From NCBI RefSeq assembly GCF_040545925.1, contig NZ_JBEPMX010000003.1, positions 1-64,000 of the forward strand: a DNA stretch of 64,000 nt. Reading direction: 5' to 3'. The translations under genes were made by a program, and so were the position numbers. The notes under the pieces are model-generated. The model made no database searches and was not told the origin of the DNA. It saw nothing but the letters and a program-made list of their open reading frames with translations. This stretch comes from Alkalibacillus flavidus. Lineage in GTDB: Bacteria; Bacillota; Bacilli; Bacillales; Alkalibacillaceae. Shown here one piece after another: positions 8,771 to 17,928 of the stretch (position 1 is the stretch's first letter; the number at the start of each line of letters is the position of its first letter).

Positions 8771-10600
8771 CTATTTCCCTGTTTTACGTTTCTCTTCACG
8801 TTCACGTTCACCTTTATGCAAGATCTTCTTGCGTAAGCGAATCGATTCTGGTGTGACTTCGCAGTATTCATCATCATCTAAATACTCAATCGCTTCTTCT
8901 AACGTTAATTTACGAGTACCTTTTAGCGTAACTGTATTGTCCTTCGTTGCTGAACGAACGTTGGTCAGTTCTTTTGCTTTCGTTATATTGACGGTTAAAT
9001 CATTATCGCGATTATGCTCACCGACAATCATACCTTCGTAAACTTCTGTGTTTGGTTCAACGAAAATCGTTCCACGGTCTTCTAAGTTCATAATACTGTA
9101 TGGTGTTGCTTTTCCTTTTTCTTGTGAGACAAGCACACCTTGACGACGACCACCAACTGACCCTTGAGCAAGAGGCTCGTAAGAATCGAAAGAATGGTTC
9201 AGGATACCATAACCACGTGTTTGGGACATGAATTCCGTTGAGTAACCGATTAAACCACGAGATGGCACTTTAAATTCGATTCGAACTTGGCCATTACCTT
9301 GGTTAATCATATCGACCATTTCACCTTTACGTGCACCAAGTGATTCCATAACAGGTCCGGTATAATCTTCAGGTACGTCGACTTGCACGTGCTCATAAGG
9401 TTCACATTTCACACCGTCAATTTCTTGAATGATGACTTGTGGTTTTGAAATTTGTAATTCGTAACCTTCACGGCGCATGTTTTCGATTAAAATTGATAAG
9501 TGAAGCTCACCACGACCAGATACAATCCAAGCATCTGGTGATTCTGTCTCTTCAACACGTAAACTGACGTCTGTTTCAAGTTGTGTTAATAAACGCTCCT
9601 CGATTTTACGGGACGTGACATGCTTACCTTCTTTACCTGCAAATGGGCTATTGTTCGTGACAAACTTCATTTGCAGTGTTGGCTCATCAATACGAAGAAT
9701 TGGCAATTGATCGTGATGATTCACATCACACACCGTTTCACCGACGTTAATGTCTTCGAGTCCTGCGATCGCGACAATGTCACCCGCTTCAGCTTCTTCA
9801 ATTTCAATTCGTTTTAAGCCAATAAAACCGAATAATTTATTGATACGCTGATTTTTCACAGAACCGTCTTTCTTCATGAGCGCGACTTGATCGCCGACTT
9901 TCATGCGACCACGGTAAACACGGCCAACACCAATACGTCCGACGAAATCGTTATAATCAAGTAGTGTCACTTGGAACTGTAACGGTTCATCCGCAAGTGG
10001 TTTCGGTGCTGGAATATAATCTAAAATCGTTTCAAACACCGGCTCCATTGTTTCCTTTTGGTCATCTGGTTCATAGCCAGACGTCCCTTGAATGGCTGAT
10101 GCATAGGCAACTGGGAATTCAAGTTGTTCATCGTCTGCGCCTAATTCAATAAATAAGTCTAATACTTCATCAACGACTTCTTCAGGACGAGCACTCGGGC
10201 GGTCAATTTTATTGAGTACGACCATTGGCTTCAAGTTTTGTTCTAATGCTTTCTTGAGTACGAAACGCGTCTGTGGCATGCACCCTTCGTAAGCATCGAC
10301 GACGAGCATAACGCCGTCTACCATAGTCATAATTCGCTCAACTTCACCGCCGAAGTCAGCGTGACCCGGTGTATCTAAAATATTAACCCGCGTATCACCG
10401 TAATTAATCGCGGTATTTTTAGCGAGAATCGTAATGCCTCGCTCTTTTTCTAAATCATCCGTATCCATCGCACGCTCATCAATGTTCTCATTATCACGAA
10501 ACGTGCCAGAATAGTGCAACATTTGGTCCACTAATGTTGTCTTACCATGGTCGACGTGCGCGATAATGGCGATGTTACGAATATCTTTTTGCTCTTGCAT
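8771..10600 (-). CDS. typA: Ribosome-associated GTPase TypA/BipA
   Basis: This is a translational GTPase related to EF-G and LepA that binds ribosomes and supports growth under stress and cold. G1 is AHVDHGKTT (residues 15-23), the RGITI switch I region is present, G3 is DTPGHADFGGE and G4 is NKIDR. The TypA-specific C-terminal half (EFMSQTRGYGILNHSF, GRRQGVLVSQE) is complete. Its 609 residues fit the family. It is a single gene with its own terminator. Confidence 0.96.
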   Translation of the reverse strand: MQEQKDIRNIAIIAHVDHGKTTLVDQMLHYSGTFRDNENIDERAMDTDDLEKERGITILAKNTAINYGDTRVNILDTPGHADFGGEVERIMTMVDGVMLVVDAYEGCMPQTRFVLKKALEQNLKPMVVLNKIDRPSARPEEVVDEVLDLFIELGADDEQLEFPVAYASAIQGTSGYEPDDQKETMEPVFETILDYIPAPKPLADEPLQFQVTLLDYNDFVGRIGVGRVYRGRMKVGDQVALMKKDGSVKNQRINKLFGFIGLKRIEIEEAEAGDIVAIAGLEDINVGETVCDVNHHDQLPILRIDEPTLQMKFVTNNSPFAGKEGKHVTSRKIEERLLTQLETDVSLRVEETESPDAWIVSGRGELHLSILIENMRREGYELQISKPQVIIQEIDGVKCEPYEHVQVDVPEDYTGPVMESLGARKGEMVDMINQGNGQVRIEFKVPSRGLIGYSTEFMSQTRGYGILNHSFDSYEPLAQGSVGGRRQGVLVSQEKGKATPYSIMNLEDRGTIFVEPNTEVYEGMIVGEHNRDNDLTVNITKAKELTNVRSATKDNTVTLKGTRKLTLEEAIEYLDDDEYCEVTPESIRLRKKILHKGEREREEKRKTGK

Positions 10601-10692
10601 AAAAACGCTCCATTTCTTTTCGATAAATTTCCTACCTTAGTCATTATATATCAGTTCCCGTTATCTGTATAGCTTTAAACGTTACGAGAGGA

Positions 10693-11921
10693 TTAGTCAA
10701 CTGTACGAATTGATCTTGCAAATAACAATACACAGATTCCAACGACAATGAGACATATTGAGCTTAACAATAATATCGTATCAATAGCAAATCCGATTGA
10801 AATCATGAGTGATGTTAGCAAATAGGAGACAGGAATAAGCCCCATTGACGCAAAGGACATTAAGCTCATGATACGCCCAATATATTGCGACTCCGTATTC
10901 GCTTGAATCGCCGAAATAATCGGAACGTCAATGATTGATATCACGAAACCGATCAAACTAATAAAAATCAAGCTCACGATTAAAACCGTCGTTAAGCTAA
11001 AGGACACCATAAATACGCCAAGACTCATCAGACCAATTAACGCTACGATTCCTCGTTTCCGGTTTACATTTAAAAATCCGATTAACAAAGCCCTCAGTAG
11101 CGTTCCAACGCCTAAAGTGCCACTTAACAAGCTATACGTGAATTCGTCGCCATCTAAGATATCATGAGCGAAAATAGGTAAACCGACTTGCATCGGGCCA
11201 CTCAAAAACAAATTCAACGCAACCGATGACAACATAAGCGCAATCATAAACGGTGACTGCTTTAAATAACGAAAACCATCTTTAATATTGTGCCATATAG
11301 ATGCTCTCTCATCCGTTTGGCCATCATGAATGGTAACATGCTTCCGAATGATGATATCAACCCCTGCGGCTAACAGAAGCATAACACTGACGCACGCAAA
11401 CATGATTTCATATGATCCAATACCAATAATAAGCCCTGCCAACAATGGCCCTACAATCGTCGAGGCACGTTGCGTCGTTTGAACAATCGAATTAGCACGC
11501 GTTAATTGGTCGCGGTCGACTAAACTCGGCATCAATGACGAACTTGCTGGCCAGAAAAATGCATCCAACAACCCGAACACAAACGACAATCCAATTAATA
11601 CGGCAATCGAAAATAAATCAACAAACAACAAAGCAACCACAGCTATGAGCAGAAGTCCTTTCGTTAAATCCGATAACAGCATAATGGTCGCTTTATTAAC
11701 CCGATCGGCAATCGCCCCACCTATTAACATAAACAGTAGACGGGGCATGGAACTGGCAAAAAACACGAGGCCAAGTTTCGCTTCTAGCTGCAATTCATCG
11801 ACGACATACCAGTTCACCGTAAATAAATAAAACGAAACACTTAATGTTGAGGCTAATAACGTTAAGAAAAAAGAATGAACAACTTATTGCGCATTAACGA
11901 AACAGCATGTTGGTCACTCAT
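10693..11921 (-). pseudogene. MFS transporter with a frameshift near the N-terminus
   Basis: The main frame (374 codons from a GTG-like codon at 11817) encodes most of a 12-helix major facilitator protein of the macrolide-efflux (MefA/enterobactin-exporter-like) type. It lacks the first helix. A proper start is found at 11921 (AAGGAGAT, 6 bases, ATG: MSDQHAVSLMRNKLFILF), but that frame hits TAA after 19 codons. One extra T in the run of six T (plus-strand A6 at 11867-11872) would join the parts into a normal product of about 409 residues. It could be a true null allele, a phase-variable run or a base-calling error. It lies 12 bp behind the ArsR-type gene, which probably controls it. Confidence 0.75.
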
Positions 11922-11933
11922 GTCCCTATCTCC

Positions 11934-12938
11934 TTATTCGTCACCTAAAAATAATTGATTTAATGCTTCTACCACTTGACGCAATTCCGCCTGATTCAAC
12001 GTGTAATACACTTTATTTTCATCACGGTCTGATTTAACAAAGCCTAGATTGAGTAATAACGATAAATGGTGCGAGACCGTTGAATTGGAAACGCCTAATG
12101 CTTGTGCGATTTCATAGCCATAATGAGGACGTTTTTTGAGTAGCCGAAGCATTTGAAAACGTCTCTCATCCGTTAATATTTTTAATAACTCCAACACTTC
12201 TTTATCGTCATGGAACTTGCGAATCACGTGATATCTTTGCATACCAACTGTTAATAAAACGACGTTGTCTTGTTCCATCACGCTGAAACCTAAATTAGAA
12301 CTATAAGACGGCATCACGACTAACGATTTATCGCCACCTTCGTTCACATATTCTTCAGCTAATTCAGTCGCAAATTGCCGGTATTCTTCCTTTTGAAACG
12401 TTTGCTTTGCCTCATTACCTGCTTCATTGATTAACGCTTGATGGGGGGCATAATAGGTCCATACGTCGTGGAACAGAGCCGTTAGTCGTCTTTTTAATTC
12501 GTCTATATGGTCCACAAAATAAAGCAATTTCCATTTTTCTGACTCGGGCACGGCCAATTGTTGAATTCGCTTTTCATGTGTTTCAAATTCTAGTCCCTCA
12601 CCAATAAATCCTGGCGTCGTAATCGCGTATCGAATCGCATGTTCATCGAGTTCGTTAATAGCATCAATTAACTGGTCAACAGACGTGAGAGCATCCCGTT
12701 GATACAACTCAGGCATAATCGACAATGCGATTCTACTATCTTCTTGGAAAAACACTCTCAACTCATCAATCGTCGCTTGCGGAAGTGTGGCGTTAACATC
12801 GCGCAACCATTTTTCTACGTTGTTATTTTGGATAATCGACTTTAATCGGTCATCAACCTCCTCACGCCCTGCATTCGTAATACGATACATAAACAGCATA
12901 AAATCGTTCATCGGTAAAAATGTTACACTATATTTCAT
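11934..12938 (-). CDS. ArsR-family transcriptional regulator with long N-terminal domain
   Basis: The last 85 residues (from about 250) form a winged helix: ERRFQMLRLLKKRPHYGYEIAQALGVSNSTVSHHLSLL, a clear ArsR-type helix-turn-helix. The first 240 residues have no motif I recognise and may bind a ligand or form the dimer. No Cys metal site of the ArsR/CadC type is visible. It is encoded directly before the MFS gene, a common regulator-pump arrangement, so drug or metabolite sensing is the likely role (inference). Confidence 0.8.
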   Translation of the reverse strand: MKYSVTFLPMNDFMLFMYRITNAGREEVDDRLKSIIQNNNVEKWLRDVNATLPQATIDELRVFFQEDSRIALSIMPELYQRDALTSVDQLIDAINELDEHAIRYAITTPGFIGEGLEFETHEKRIQQLAVPESEKWKLLYFVDHIDELKRRLTALFHDVWTYYAPHQALINEAGNEAKQTFQKEEYRQFATELAEEYVNEGGDKSLVVMPSYSSNLGFSVMEQDNVVLLTVGMQRYHVIRKFHDDKEVLELLKILTDERRFQMLRLLKKRPHYGYEIAQALGVSNSTVSHHLSLLLNLGFVKSDRDENKVYYTLNQAELRQVVEALNQLFLGDE

Positions 12939-13063
12939 GATAATCGAAACTCCTTTTCGTCATTAATCGAATGTATAATCATACTACAACTGCAACTGTA
13001 TGTTATAAAAGTCAAATATGTTATTTGATATTCATCGAAAGTTAAGTTTTAATGAGTTGATCC

Positions 13064-13096
13064 CACAAAAAAACACCCCTTACGATGAAGGAGTGC
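13064..13096 (-). terminator. Terminator overlapping the stop of the small gene 13080-13541
   Basis: On the minus strand CACTCCTT pairs with AAGGGGTG (13088-13095 with 13074-13081) and is followed by a run of seven T. The stem uses the last codons of the gene in front. Confidence 0.75.
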
Positions 13097-13541
13097 TCGT
13101 CTCATTTAACTCGTCTAACACAGGGTAAACGGCTTCGATACCGTCTTCTGCAATGCGACAAGCTATGCCGATTGGTGTTTCCCAAAAATGATCCGGAATC
13201 ACCGGGTTTTTGAGTCCTGCCGGTTGATACAAGGCCTTATAAATCCGGTCTAAATGGTCGCGTGTCGTTTTCCGGTCGATTTCTTTTTCCCCACGTGCGA
13301 TTAAAAACATATAACGCATCGATTGAAAAATATTATCCCCTGGCATAAAGGTAAAGTTTTTGAACAAATATAACTGTTTTTCTGCTTGTTCGGAAATGGC
13401 TTGATTAATCGCCAAATCATCTAGACGTTCGTACAGCTGATTGTATAATAATTTGAATACACGCCGCTTCTCTTGTTGCATGACATCGTCAGTATAAACC
13501 GTTTTCAACACGTCATACGCTGCTTCTCGCGTCCACGTCAT
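13080..13541 (-). CDS. Conserved-looking protein of unknown function, 153 aa
   Basis: I do not recognise the family. The protein is soluble, helix-rich and mildly acidic, with no signal or membrane segment. Notable stretches are KNFTFMPGDNIFQSMRYMFLIARGEKEI in the middle and DHFWETPIGIACRIAEDGIEAVYPVL near the end. AAAGGGAG precedes the ATG. It starts 14 bp behind the HesB-like gene and shares its transcript, and it has its own terminator. Real coding is supported by the ribosome site, operon spacing and terminator. Confidence 0.75.
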   Translation of the reverse strand: MTWTREAAYDVLKTVYTDDVMQQEKRRVFKLLYNQLYERLDDLAINQAISEQAEKQLYLFKNFTFMPGDNIFQSMRYMFLIARGEKEIDRKTTRDHLDRIYKALYQPAGLKNPVIPDHFWETPIGIACRIAEDGIEAVYPVLDELNETSTPSS

Positions 13542-13555
13542 GTGATCTCCCTTTC

Positions 13556-13846
13556 TTAATTCAATGATTCATCAGAATAAGCGACTTCGCCATCTTTTAA
13601 CCCAACATATAAATCTTTTTCATCAAAAAACCAAATGTCTTTTTCGTCAATTTGAAAAGAGATACCTTGCTTTTCTGTCGTCACCTGTGGTTCATTAGCA
13701 CTGCCAATCGCCATGCCAATCGAAAAGCCGGATTGGAATGGGCTGTCACCACCGTATTTCGGATAAAACTGAATCGCATCGCCTTCTTCTAAATCCATTT
13801 CGTTTTTAAACCAGTTCACTGCTTCGTCGGTAATGTTGATGTTCAT
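13556..13846 (-). CDS. HesB/IscA-like (YneR-type) protein lacking the usual cysteines
   Basis: The product of 96 residues has the HesB fold pattern (MNINITDEAVNWFKNEMDLEEGDAIQF..YGG). It lacks the three cysteines that bind iron-sulfur clusters in true IscA/SufA, so cluster delivery is unlikely. Such cysteine-free forms are common in Bacilli with unknown role. The ATG at 13846 is chosen because GAGGGGG lies 6 bases ahead; an upstream in-frame ATG overlaps that site. Confidence 0.8.
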   Translation of the reverse strand: MNINITDEAVNWFKNEMDLEEGDAIQFYPKYGGDSPFQSGFSIGMAIGSANEPQVTTEKQGISFQIDEKDIWFFDEKDLYVGLKDGEVAYSDESLN

Positions 13847-14000
13847 GCTAAACCCCCTCATCGTCTGCTACTTTTAGTGTATCGAAAAGAGGCGAAAACA
13901 ACAAATTATTTCCCTTAAATCTATTGCAAAATTGTTTCGGGTATCGTAAAATTTCATGAACGCCTTAACGCGTTAAAATGATGTCGTCAGGGGTGACAAC

Positions 14001-14891
14001 ATGACAGAAGAACGTATCGGAATCCTTTATGCGACGTTCGCTTATTTACTTTGGGGCTTCCTGCCGCTTTATTGGAAATTAATCGAACACGTCCCTGCAT
14101 GGGAAATTTTAGCGCACCGTATTTTTTGGTCGTTGATCTTTATGGTGATGTTTATCGTGTTGATACGACGGTGGCACTTATTCGTAGCCGAAGTGAAATC
14201 ACTTTTTACCAATATGAAAACAGCACTCGGGATTAGCGCAGCCGGGATCGTGATTAGTTTGAATTGGGTGACATACATATGGGCAGTTAACTCAGATCAC
14301 GTACTCGACGCGAGTCTTGGTTATTATATTAATCCGTTAATCAGCATATTATTTGGCCTTATTTTCTTAAAAGAACGTTTTAGTCGTATTCAGTGGGTCG
14401 CGATCGCACTGGCATTTATCGGTGTCAGTTATATGACGGTTAATTTAGGGTCATTCCCTTGGGCGGCGTTAGCGCTGGCGATGACGTTCGGCATTTATGG
14501 TTTATTGAAAAAAGTCGTGCAATTGAACGCAATATTTGGCTTAGCGATTGAGACGATGATTGTCGCACCGATTGCCTTTATTTATATCGCAAGTCTTGAA
14601 TCGACTGGCGGTGGTGCTTTAGGCAGTTCATGGTGGACGACGCTTATTTTAATCGGCGCTGGTATTGCGACCGCCATCCCACTTTTGCTTTTCGCACAAG
14701 GGGCTAAACGGATTCCATTATCGTTGATTGGCTTTCTACAATACCTCGCGCCAACGCTCATGCTATTGATTGGCGTTTTCTTATACAACGAACCATTTAC
14801 AACTGTTCACGCTGTGACGTTTATCCTCATTTGGATCGGGCTAATTTTATACACGTACGAACGCGTGAAGTTTTTACGACAAACCGGTTGA
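14001..14891 (+). CDS. rarD: RarD-type EamA-family transporter
   Basis: This is an inner-membrane protein of 296 residues with about ten helices in two EamA halves. The start MTEERIGILYATFAYLLWGFLPLYWK and the segment NWVTYIWAVNSDHVLDASLGYYINPL are typical of RarD, an exporter-like protein first noted for chloramphenicol sensitivity. The substrate is unknown. It is transcribed alone, with a terminator behind. Confidence 0.88.
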   Translation: MTEERIGILYATFAYLLWGFLPLYWKLIEHVPAWEILAHRIFWSLIFMVMFIVLIRRWHLFVAEVKSLFTNMKTALGISAAGIVISLNWVTYIWAVNSDHVLDASLGYYINPLISILFGLIFLKERFSRIQWVAIALAFIGVSYMTVNLGSFPWAALALAMTFGIYGLLKKVVQLNAIFGLAIETMIVAPIAFIYIASLESTGGGALGSSWWTTLILIGAGIATAIPLLLFAQGAKRIPLSLIGFLQYLAPTLMLLIGVFLYNEPFTTVHAVTFILIWIGLILYTYERVKFLRQTG

Positions 14892-14914
14892 TCAATAGAG
14901 TTAATTTATTTTAA

Positions 14915-14963
14915 AAAAGGCGAAGGCGCATCGGATCATCTCCTTTGACGCTCTTCGCCTTTT
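14915..14963. terminator. Bidirectional terminator between rarD and the Cys-rich gene
   Basis: AAAAGGCGAAG (14915-14925) pairs with CTTCGCCTTTT (14953-14963), with A and T runs outside. It serves two convergent genes. Confidence 0.75.
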
Positions 14964-14973
14964 GACATTCAAA

Positions 14974-15318
14974 TTAACCTGCCATTTGTCGGCATGCTTG
15001 AGCACATTCACGACAAATTTGTGCGCATTGTTGACAATGGTCATCTTGCATTTTTTCACACTCAACAGCACACTGTTCACACACTTGCGCGCACACGCCG
15101 CAAAGCGTCACCGAAAATGAACTATTCCGCGCCATATATTGTGTTGTTTGACCACAAATTTCTGCACAATCGTGCAACGTTCTAATACAGTTGATTCGTG
15201 ATTGAACATCTGGCTCTTGCAAACAAGCCGTCAGACACTCCTCACAAGCTCGTAAACACTTTTGACACGCTTCAATACATGCGTCCATGTTTGTCGGGGA
15301 TGTTGATAATACGCCCAT
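14974..15318 (-). CDS. Cys-rich four-helix-bundle copper-binding protein (Csp/DUF326 type)
   Basis: The 114-residue product carries 19 cysteines spaced mostly 3-4 apart on predicted helices (CIEACQKCLRACEECLTAC, CAQVCEQCAVEC). This is the pattern of bacterial copper storage proteins, which fill a four-helix bundle with Cu(I). No signal peptide is seen, so it is probably cytosolic. AAGGAGG stands 7 bases before the ATG at 15318. The adjacent multicopper oxidase and two-component genes support a role in copper handling (inference). Confidence 0.87.
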   Translation of the reverse strand: MGVLSTSPTNMDACIEACQKCLRACEECLTACLQEPDVQSRINCIRTLHDCAEICGQTTQYMARNSSFSVTLCGVCAQVCEQCAVECEKMQDDHCQQCAQICRECAQACRQMAG

Positions 15319-15452
15319 TCTAATGCCTCCTTTTTCATATGTCACGATTAATATAACCTGCCATTGTATATTTCATACAATCAACGATAAAATTGCACAA
15401 AAACTGCAAACCATTAGGTTATTTTAGTTATAGAAGAAAGGAGGAACATTTC

Positions 15453-16949
15453 ATGTATAAAAAAATAATAGGATTTGGTTTAATCTTTATTTTATTACTT
15501 GTTTCATATACTAGTTATCAATGGTTCATGACGCCAAACAATGGCTCTTTGAGTGTAACGAATGGCGAAACCAACATTGAAGCTCTATATGAGCAACAAA
15601 ATTTTGAAAACAAAAATAAAAAGGAATACACACTCATAGCACAAGAAGAACAATGGCAACTAGATGAAAACAATAAGGTTAATGCATGGACATATAATGG
15701 CACAGTTCCTGGTGAGCCCTTACGTGTGACCGAAGGCGATGTTTTAAGCGTTAAGCTTAAAAACGAGCTTAGCGAACCTGTTACGATTCACTGGCACGGC
15801 GTCGTCCTCCCTAATGTTATGGATGGTGTTCCAGACTTAACACAAAAAGCTGTGCAGCCAGGGGAAAGCTACACATATGAATTTGTTGCTGATGACCCAG
15901 GTACTTATTGGTATCATTCGCACCAGGATAGTGCATACCAAGTTGATAAAGGATTGTATGGTTCATTAATCGTTGAAGAACGAGATGGACCAACACATGA
16001 CAACGATCAAACGCTCATTTTAGACGAATGGAACATTGACGGACAAAACCAACTAACCAGCATGCCTAATATGATGATGGGTGGTATGTCGGGTGACGGT
16101 GAAGCGGATACGAAACAGTTATATGATCTGTATTCTGTCAACGGAAAAACAGGTGGTAGCATCGAACCCGTTGTCATTGAACAAGATGGTCAAGCTCGTA
16201 TAAGAATCATTAATGCTGGCTACCAAGTTCAAACGTTATTGTTTCACGAAGGAAAAGTGAACGTCATAGCACGCGACGCATCTACCACAATTGACACAGG
16301 TCAAGATCGTAATCAAGTCGAGATTGCACCCGGGGAAAGAGTGGATTTAATAGTCACGAACAACCAATCTAAACCGTGGTTTATAACGAACACAAACACG
16401 TTATCTAACGGTTCAAACTTAGAGATTCCAGTCGTCAATAGTCCTGATCAAGCGAATATCGGCTCTGCAAAACCAAGTACTACTACCAACTCTGAAGATA
16501 ATACGCCACTTATCGGGAGCAAGAACCTTATATTCCAACAAACACCTGAAACAGTTGATGTGAACTACAATATGTCACTAGACCATGGAATGAATATGGG
16601 ACAAGGAATGGTCTTTCAAATAAATAATCAACAGTATCCCGAAACACCACCTATTGAAGTAAAAGAAGGGGATATTGTTAAAGTAACAATCGAAAACAAT
16701 GGTCGATTCAACCATCCTATGCATTTACACGGTCACCGTTTTCAAGTTCAATCCAAAAACGGTCAAGCACTCAATCAACCCGCCCTTAGAGACTTAATTA
16801 ACGTTAAACCAGGTGACACTTACACCATTTATTTCAAAGCAGATAATCAAGGAGAATGGTTATTTCATTGTCATGATAATAACCACGCAGAATTAGGCAT
16901 GATGACGATCGTGGACTACAAAGGGGTTTATTCTCCCTTTGTTCAATAA
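15453..16949 (+). CDS. Multicopper oxidase (copper-tolerance type)
   Basis: This is a membrane-anchored or secreted oxidase of 498 residues with an N-terminal hydrophobic segment. All copper ligand motifs are seen: HWHG at 113-116, WYHSH at 153-157, HPMHLHGH from about 421, and HCHDNNHAELGMM at 472-484. The type-1 Cys is 473 and Met483 is the likely axial ligand. Two Met-rich stretches (MPNMMMGGMSG, MSLDHGMNMGQGM) resemble those that bind Cu(I) in CueO/CopA-type enzymes, pointing to cuprous oxidase activity. AAAGGAGG precedes the ATG; an upstream in-frame ATG has no such site. It is followed by the SHOCT gene. Confidence 0.92.
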   Translation: MYKKIIGFGLIFILLLVSYTSYQWFMTPNNGSLSVTNGETNIEALYEQQNFENKNKKEYTLIAQEEQWQLDENNKVNAWTYNGTVPGEPLRVTEGDVLSVKLKNELSEPVTIHWHGVVLPNVMDGVPDLTQKAVQPGESYTYEFVADDPGTYWYHSHQDSAYQVDKGLYGSLIVEERDGPTHDNDQTLILDEWNIDGQNQLTSMPNMMMGGMSGDGEADTKQLYDLYSVNGKTGGSIEPVVIEQDGQARIRIINAGYQVQTLLFHEGKVNVIARDASTTIDTGQDRNQVEIAPGERVDLIVTNNQSKPWFITNTNTLSNGSNLEIPVVNSPDQANIGSAKPSTTTNSEDNTPLIGSKNLIFQQTPETVDVNYNMSLDHGMNMGQGMVFQINNQQYPETPPIEVKEGDIVKVTIENNGRFNHPMHLHGHRFQVQSKNGQALNQPALRDLINVKPGDTYTIYFKADNQGEWLFHCHDNNHAELGMMTIVDYKGVYSPFVQ

Positions 16950-16968
16950 ATCGAAAGGAGTTTTTCAT

Positions 16969-17199
16969 ATGATGAATGGTCAGATGGGAGGCAATTTTTT
17001 CGGAAGCTTTATGTTTGGTTCAATTATGATAATTATCATTGTCTTAATAGTGCTCATTTTCCTTTGGATGTTTAAGAGCTCAAATGAAAATCAAACCACC
17101 CAAAACAAAGACTCATTAGACGTTTTAAAAACACGCTTAGCTAAAGGGGAAATTACAGAAGAGGAATATGAGCGCTTGAAAAAGAAAATTGAAAGTTAA
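16969..17199 (+). CDS. Small membrane protein with C-terminal SHOCT domain
   Basis: The 76-residue product has a Met/Gly-rich N-terminus, one membrane helix (IMIIIIVLIVLIFLWMF) and a SHOCT motif (LKTRLAKGEITEEEYERLKK), a short module common at the ends of membrane-associated proteins. AAAGGAG stands before the ATG pair. It lies 19 bp behind the multicopper oxidase and is probably cotranscribed. Small SHOCT proteins are frequent beside copper genes in Firmicutes, but their role is not known. Confidence 0.85.
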   Translation: MMNGQMGGNFFGSFMFGSIMIIIIVLIVLIFLWMFKSSNENQTTQNKDSLDVLKTRLAKGEITEEEYERLKKKIES

Positions 17200-17227
17200 A
17201 AAGGTGGCGCTTAAGTGCCACCTCTTT
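17198..17227. terminator. Bidirectional terminator after the multicopper oxidase/SHOCT pair
   Basis: AGGTGGC (17202-17208) pairs with GCCACCT (17217-17223), with A and T runs on the two sides. It is shared by convergent transcripts. Confidence 0.75.
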
Positions 17228-17258
17228 AACTTTCAGATCAACCTAGGTTGCACTCTCA

Positions 17259-17927
17259 TCACCTTTCCCATTTATAACCGACACCCCATACGGTTTTAAG
17301 GTGTTGATCAACTGGGAAATCTGTTTGTCTTATTTTATCGCGAATGTTTCTAACATGAGAATCAATCGTTCGACCTTCAACGTCTGAATTGAATCCCCAA
17401 ATCAAATCAATTAATCGTTCACGTTCAAATACTTGATTCGGATGTTTAAGAAGTAATCCAATCATTTCAAACTCTTTTCGCGTTAGCTTAATGATCTCAC
17501 CTTTATATGACAATTCATATGTTTCATGATTCCACACTAAACCGTTCATTTTTAATACGTTTTGAGGTTGTGTCCGCTTCAGTAACGCTTCCATTCTAGC
17601 CACTAACTCCAAATCATTAAATGGTTTCGTGATGTAATCATCAGCCCCTACATCGAATCCTTTAAGAATGTCTTCTTGTTCATCACGTGCTGTTAGCATA
17701 ATAATCGGGATGTCTGAAATCGTTCGGATCCTTTGAGATAAATCAAAGCCACTTATATCAGGCATCATCACATCTAACAAAATAATATCAATCGATTCCT
17801 CATCTAAATAGTTTAACGCCTCGGATCCATTTAACGCTTTAAAACAAGTATATTCGTATGTTTGCAAATAGACTTCTATTAAATCGAGCATCCGCTGTTC
17901 ATCATCAACGATTAATACACGCTTCAT
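17259..17927 (-). CDS. OmpR-family response regulator
   Basis: The receiver domain has acidic residues at the N-terminus (VDDE), the phospho-acceptor Asp in LLDVMMPD and the conserved Lys in ITKPF. The C-terminal winged helix (LTRKEFEMIGLLLKHPNQVFERERLIDLIWG...RTIDSHVRNIRDKI) is of the OmpR/PhoB type. The ATG at 17927 begins right after the kinase stop, with AAAGGGTG ahead. It is the third gene of a lipoprotein-kinase-regulator transcript. The nearby copper genes are likely targets (inference). Confidence 0.92.
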   Translation of the reverse strand: MKRVLIVDDEQRMLDLIEVYLQTYEYTCFKALNGSEALNYLDEESIDIILLDVMMPDISGFDLSQRIRTISDIPIIMLTARDEQEDILKGFDVGADDYITKPFNDLELVARMEALLKRTQPQNVLKMNGLVWNHETYELSYKGEIIKLTRKEFEMIGLLLKHPNQVFERERLIDLIWGFNSDVEGRTIDSHVRNIRDKIRQTDFPVDQHLKTVWGVGYKWER

Positions 17928-17928
17928 T

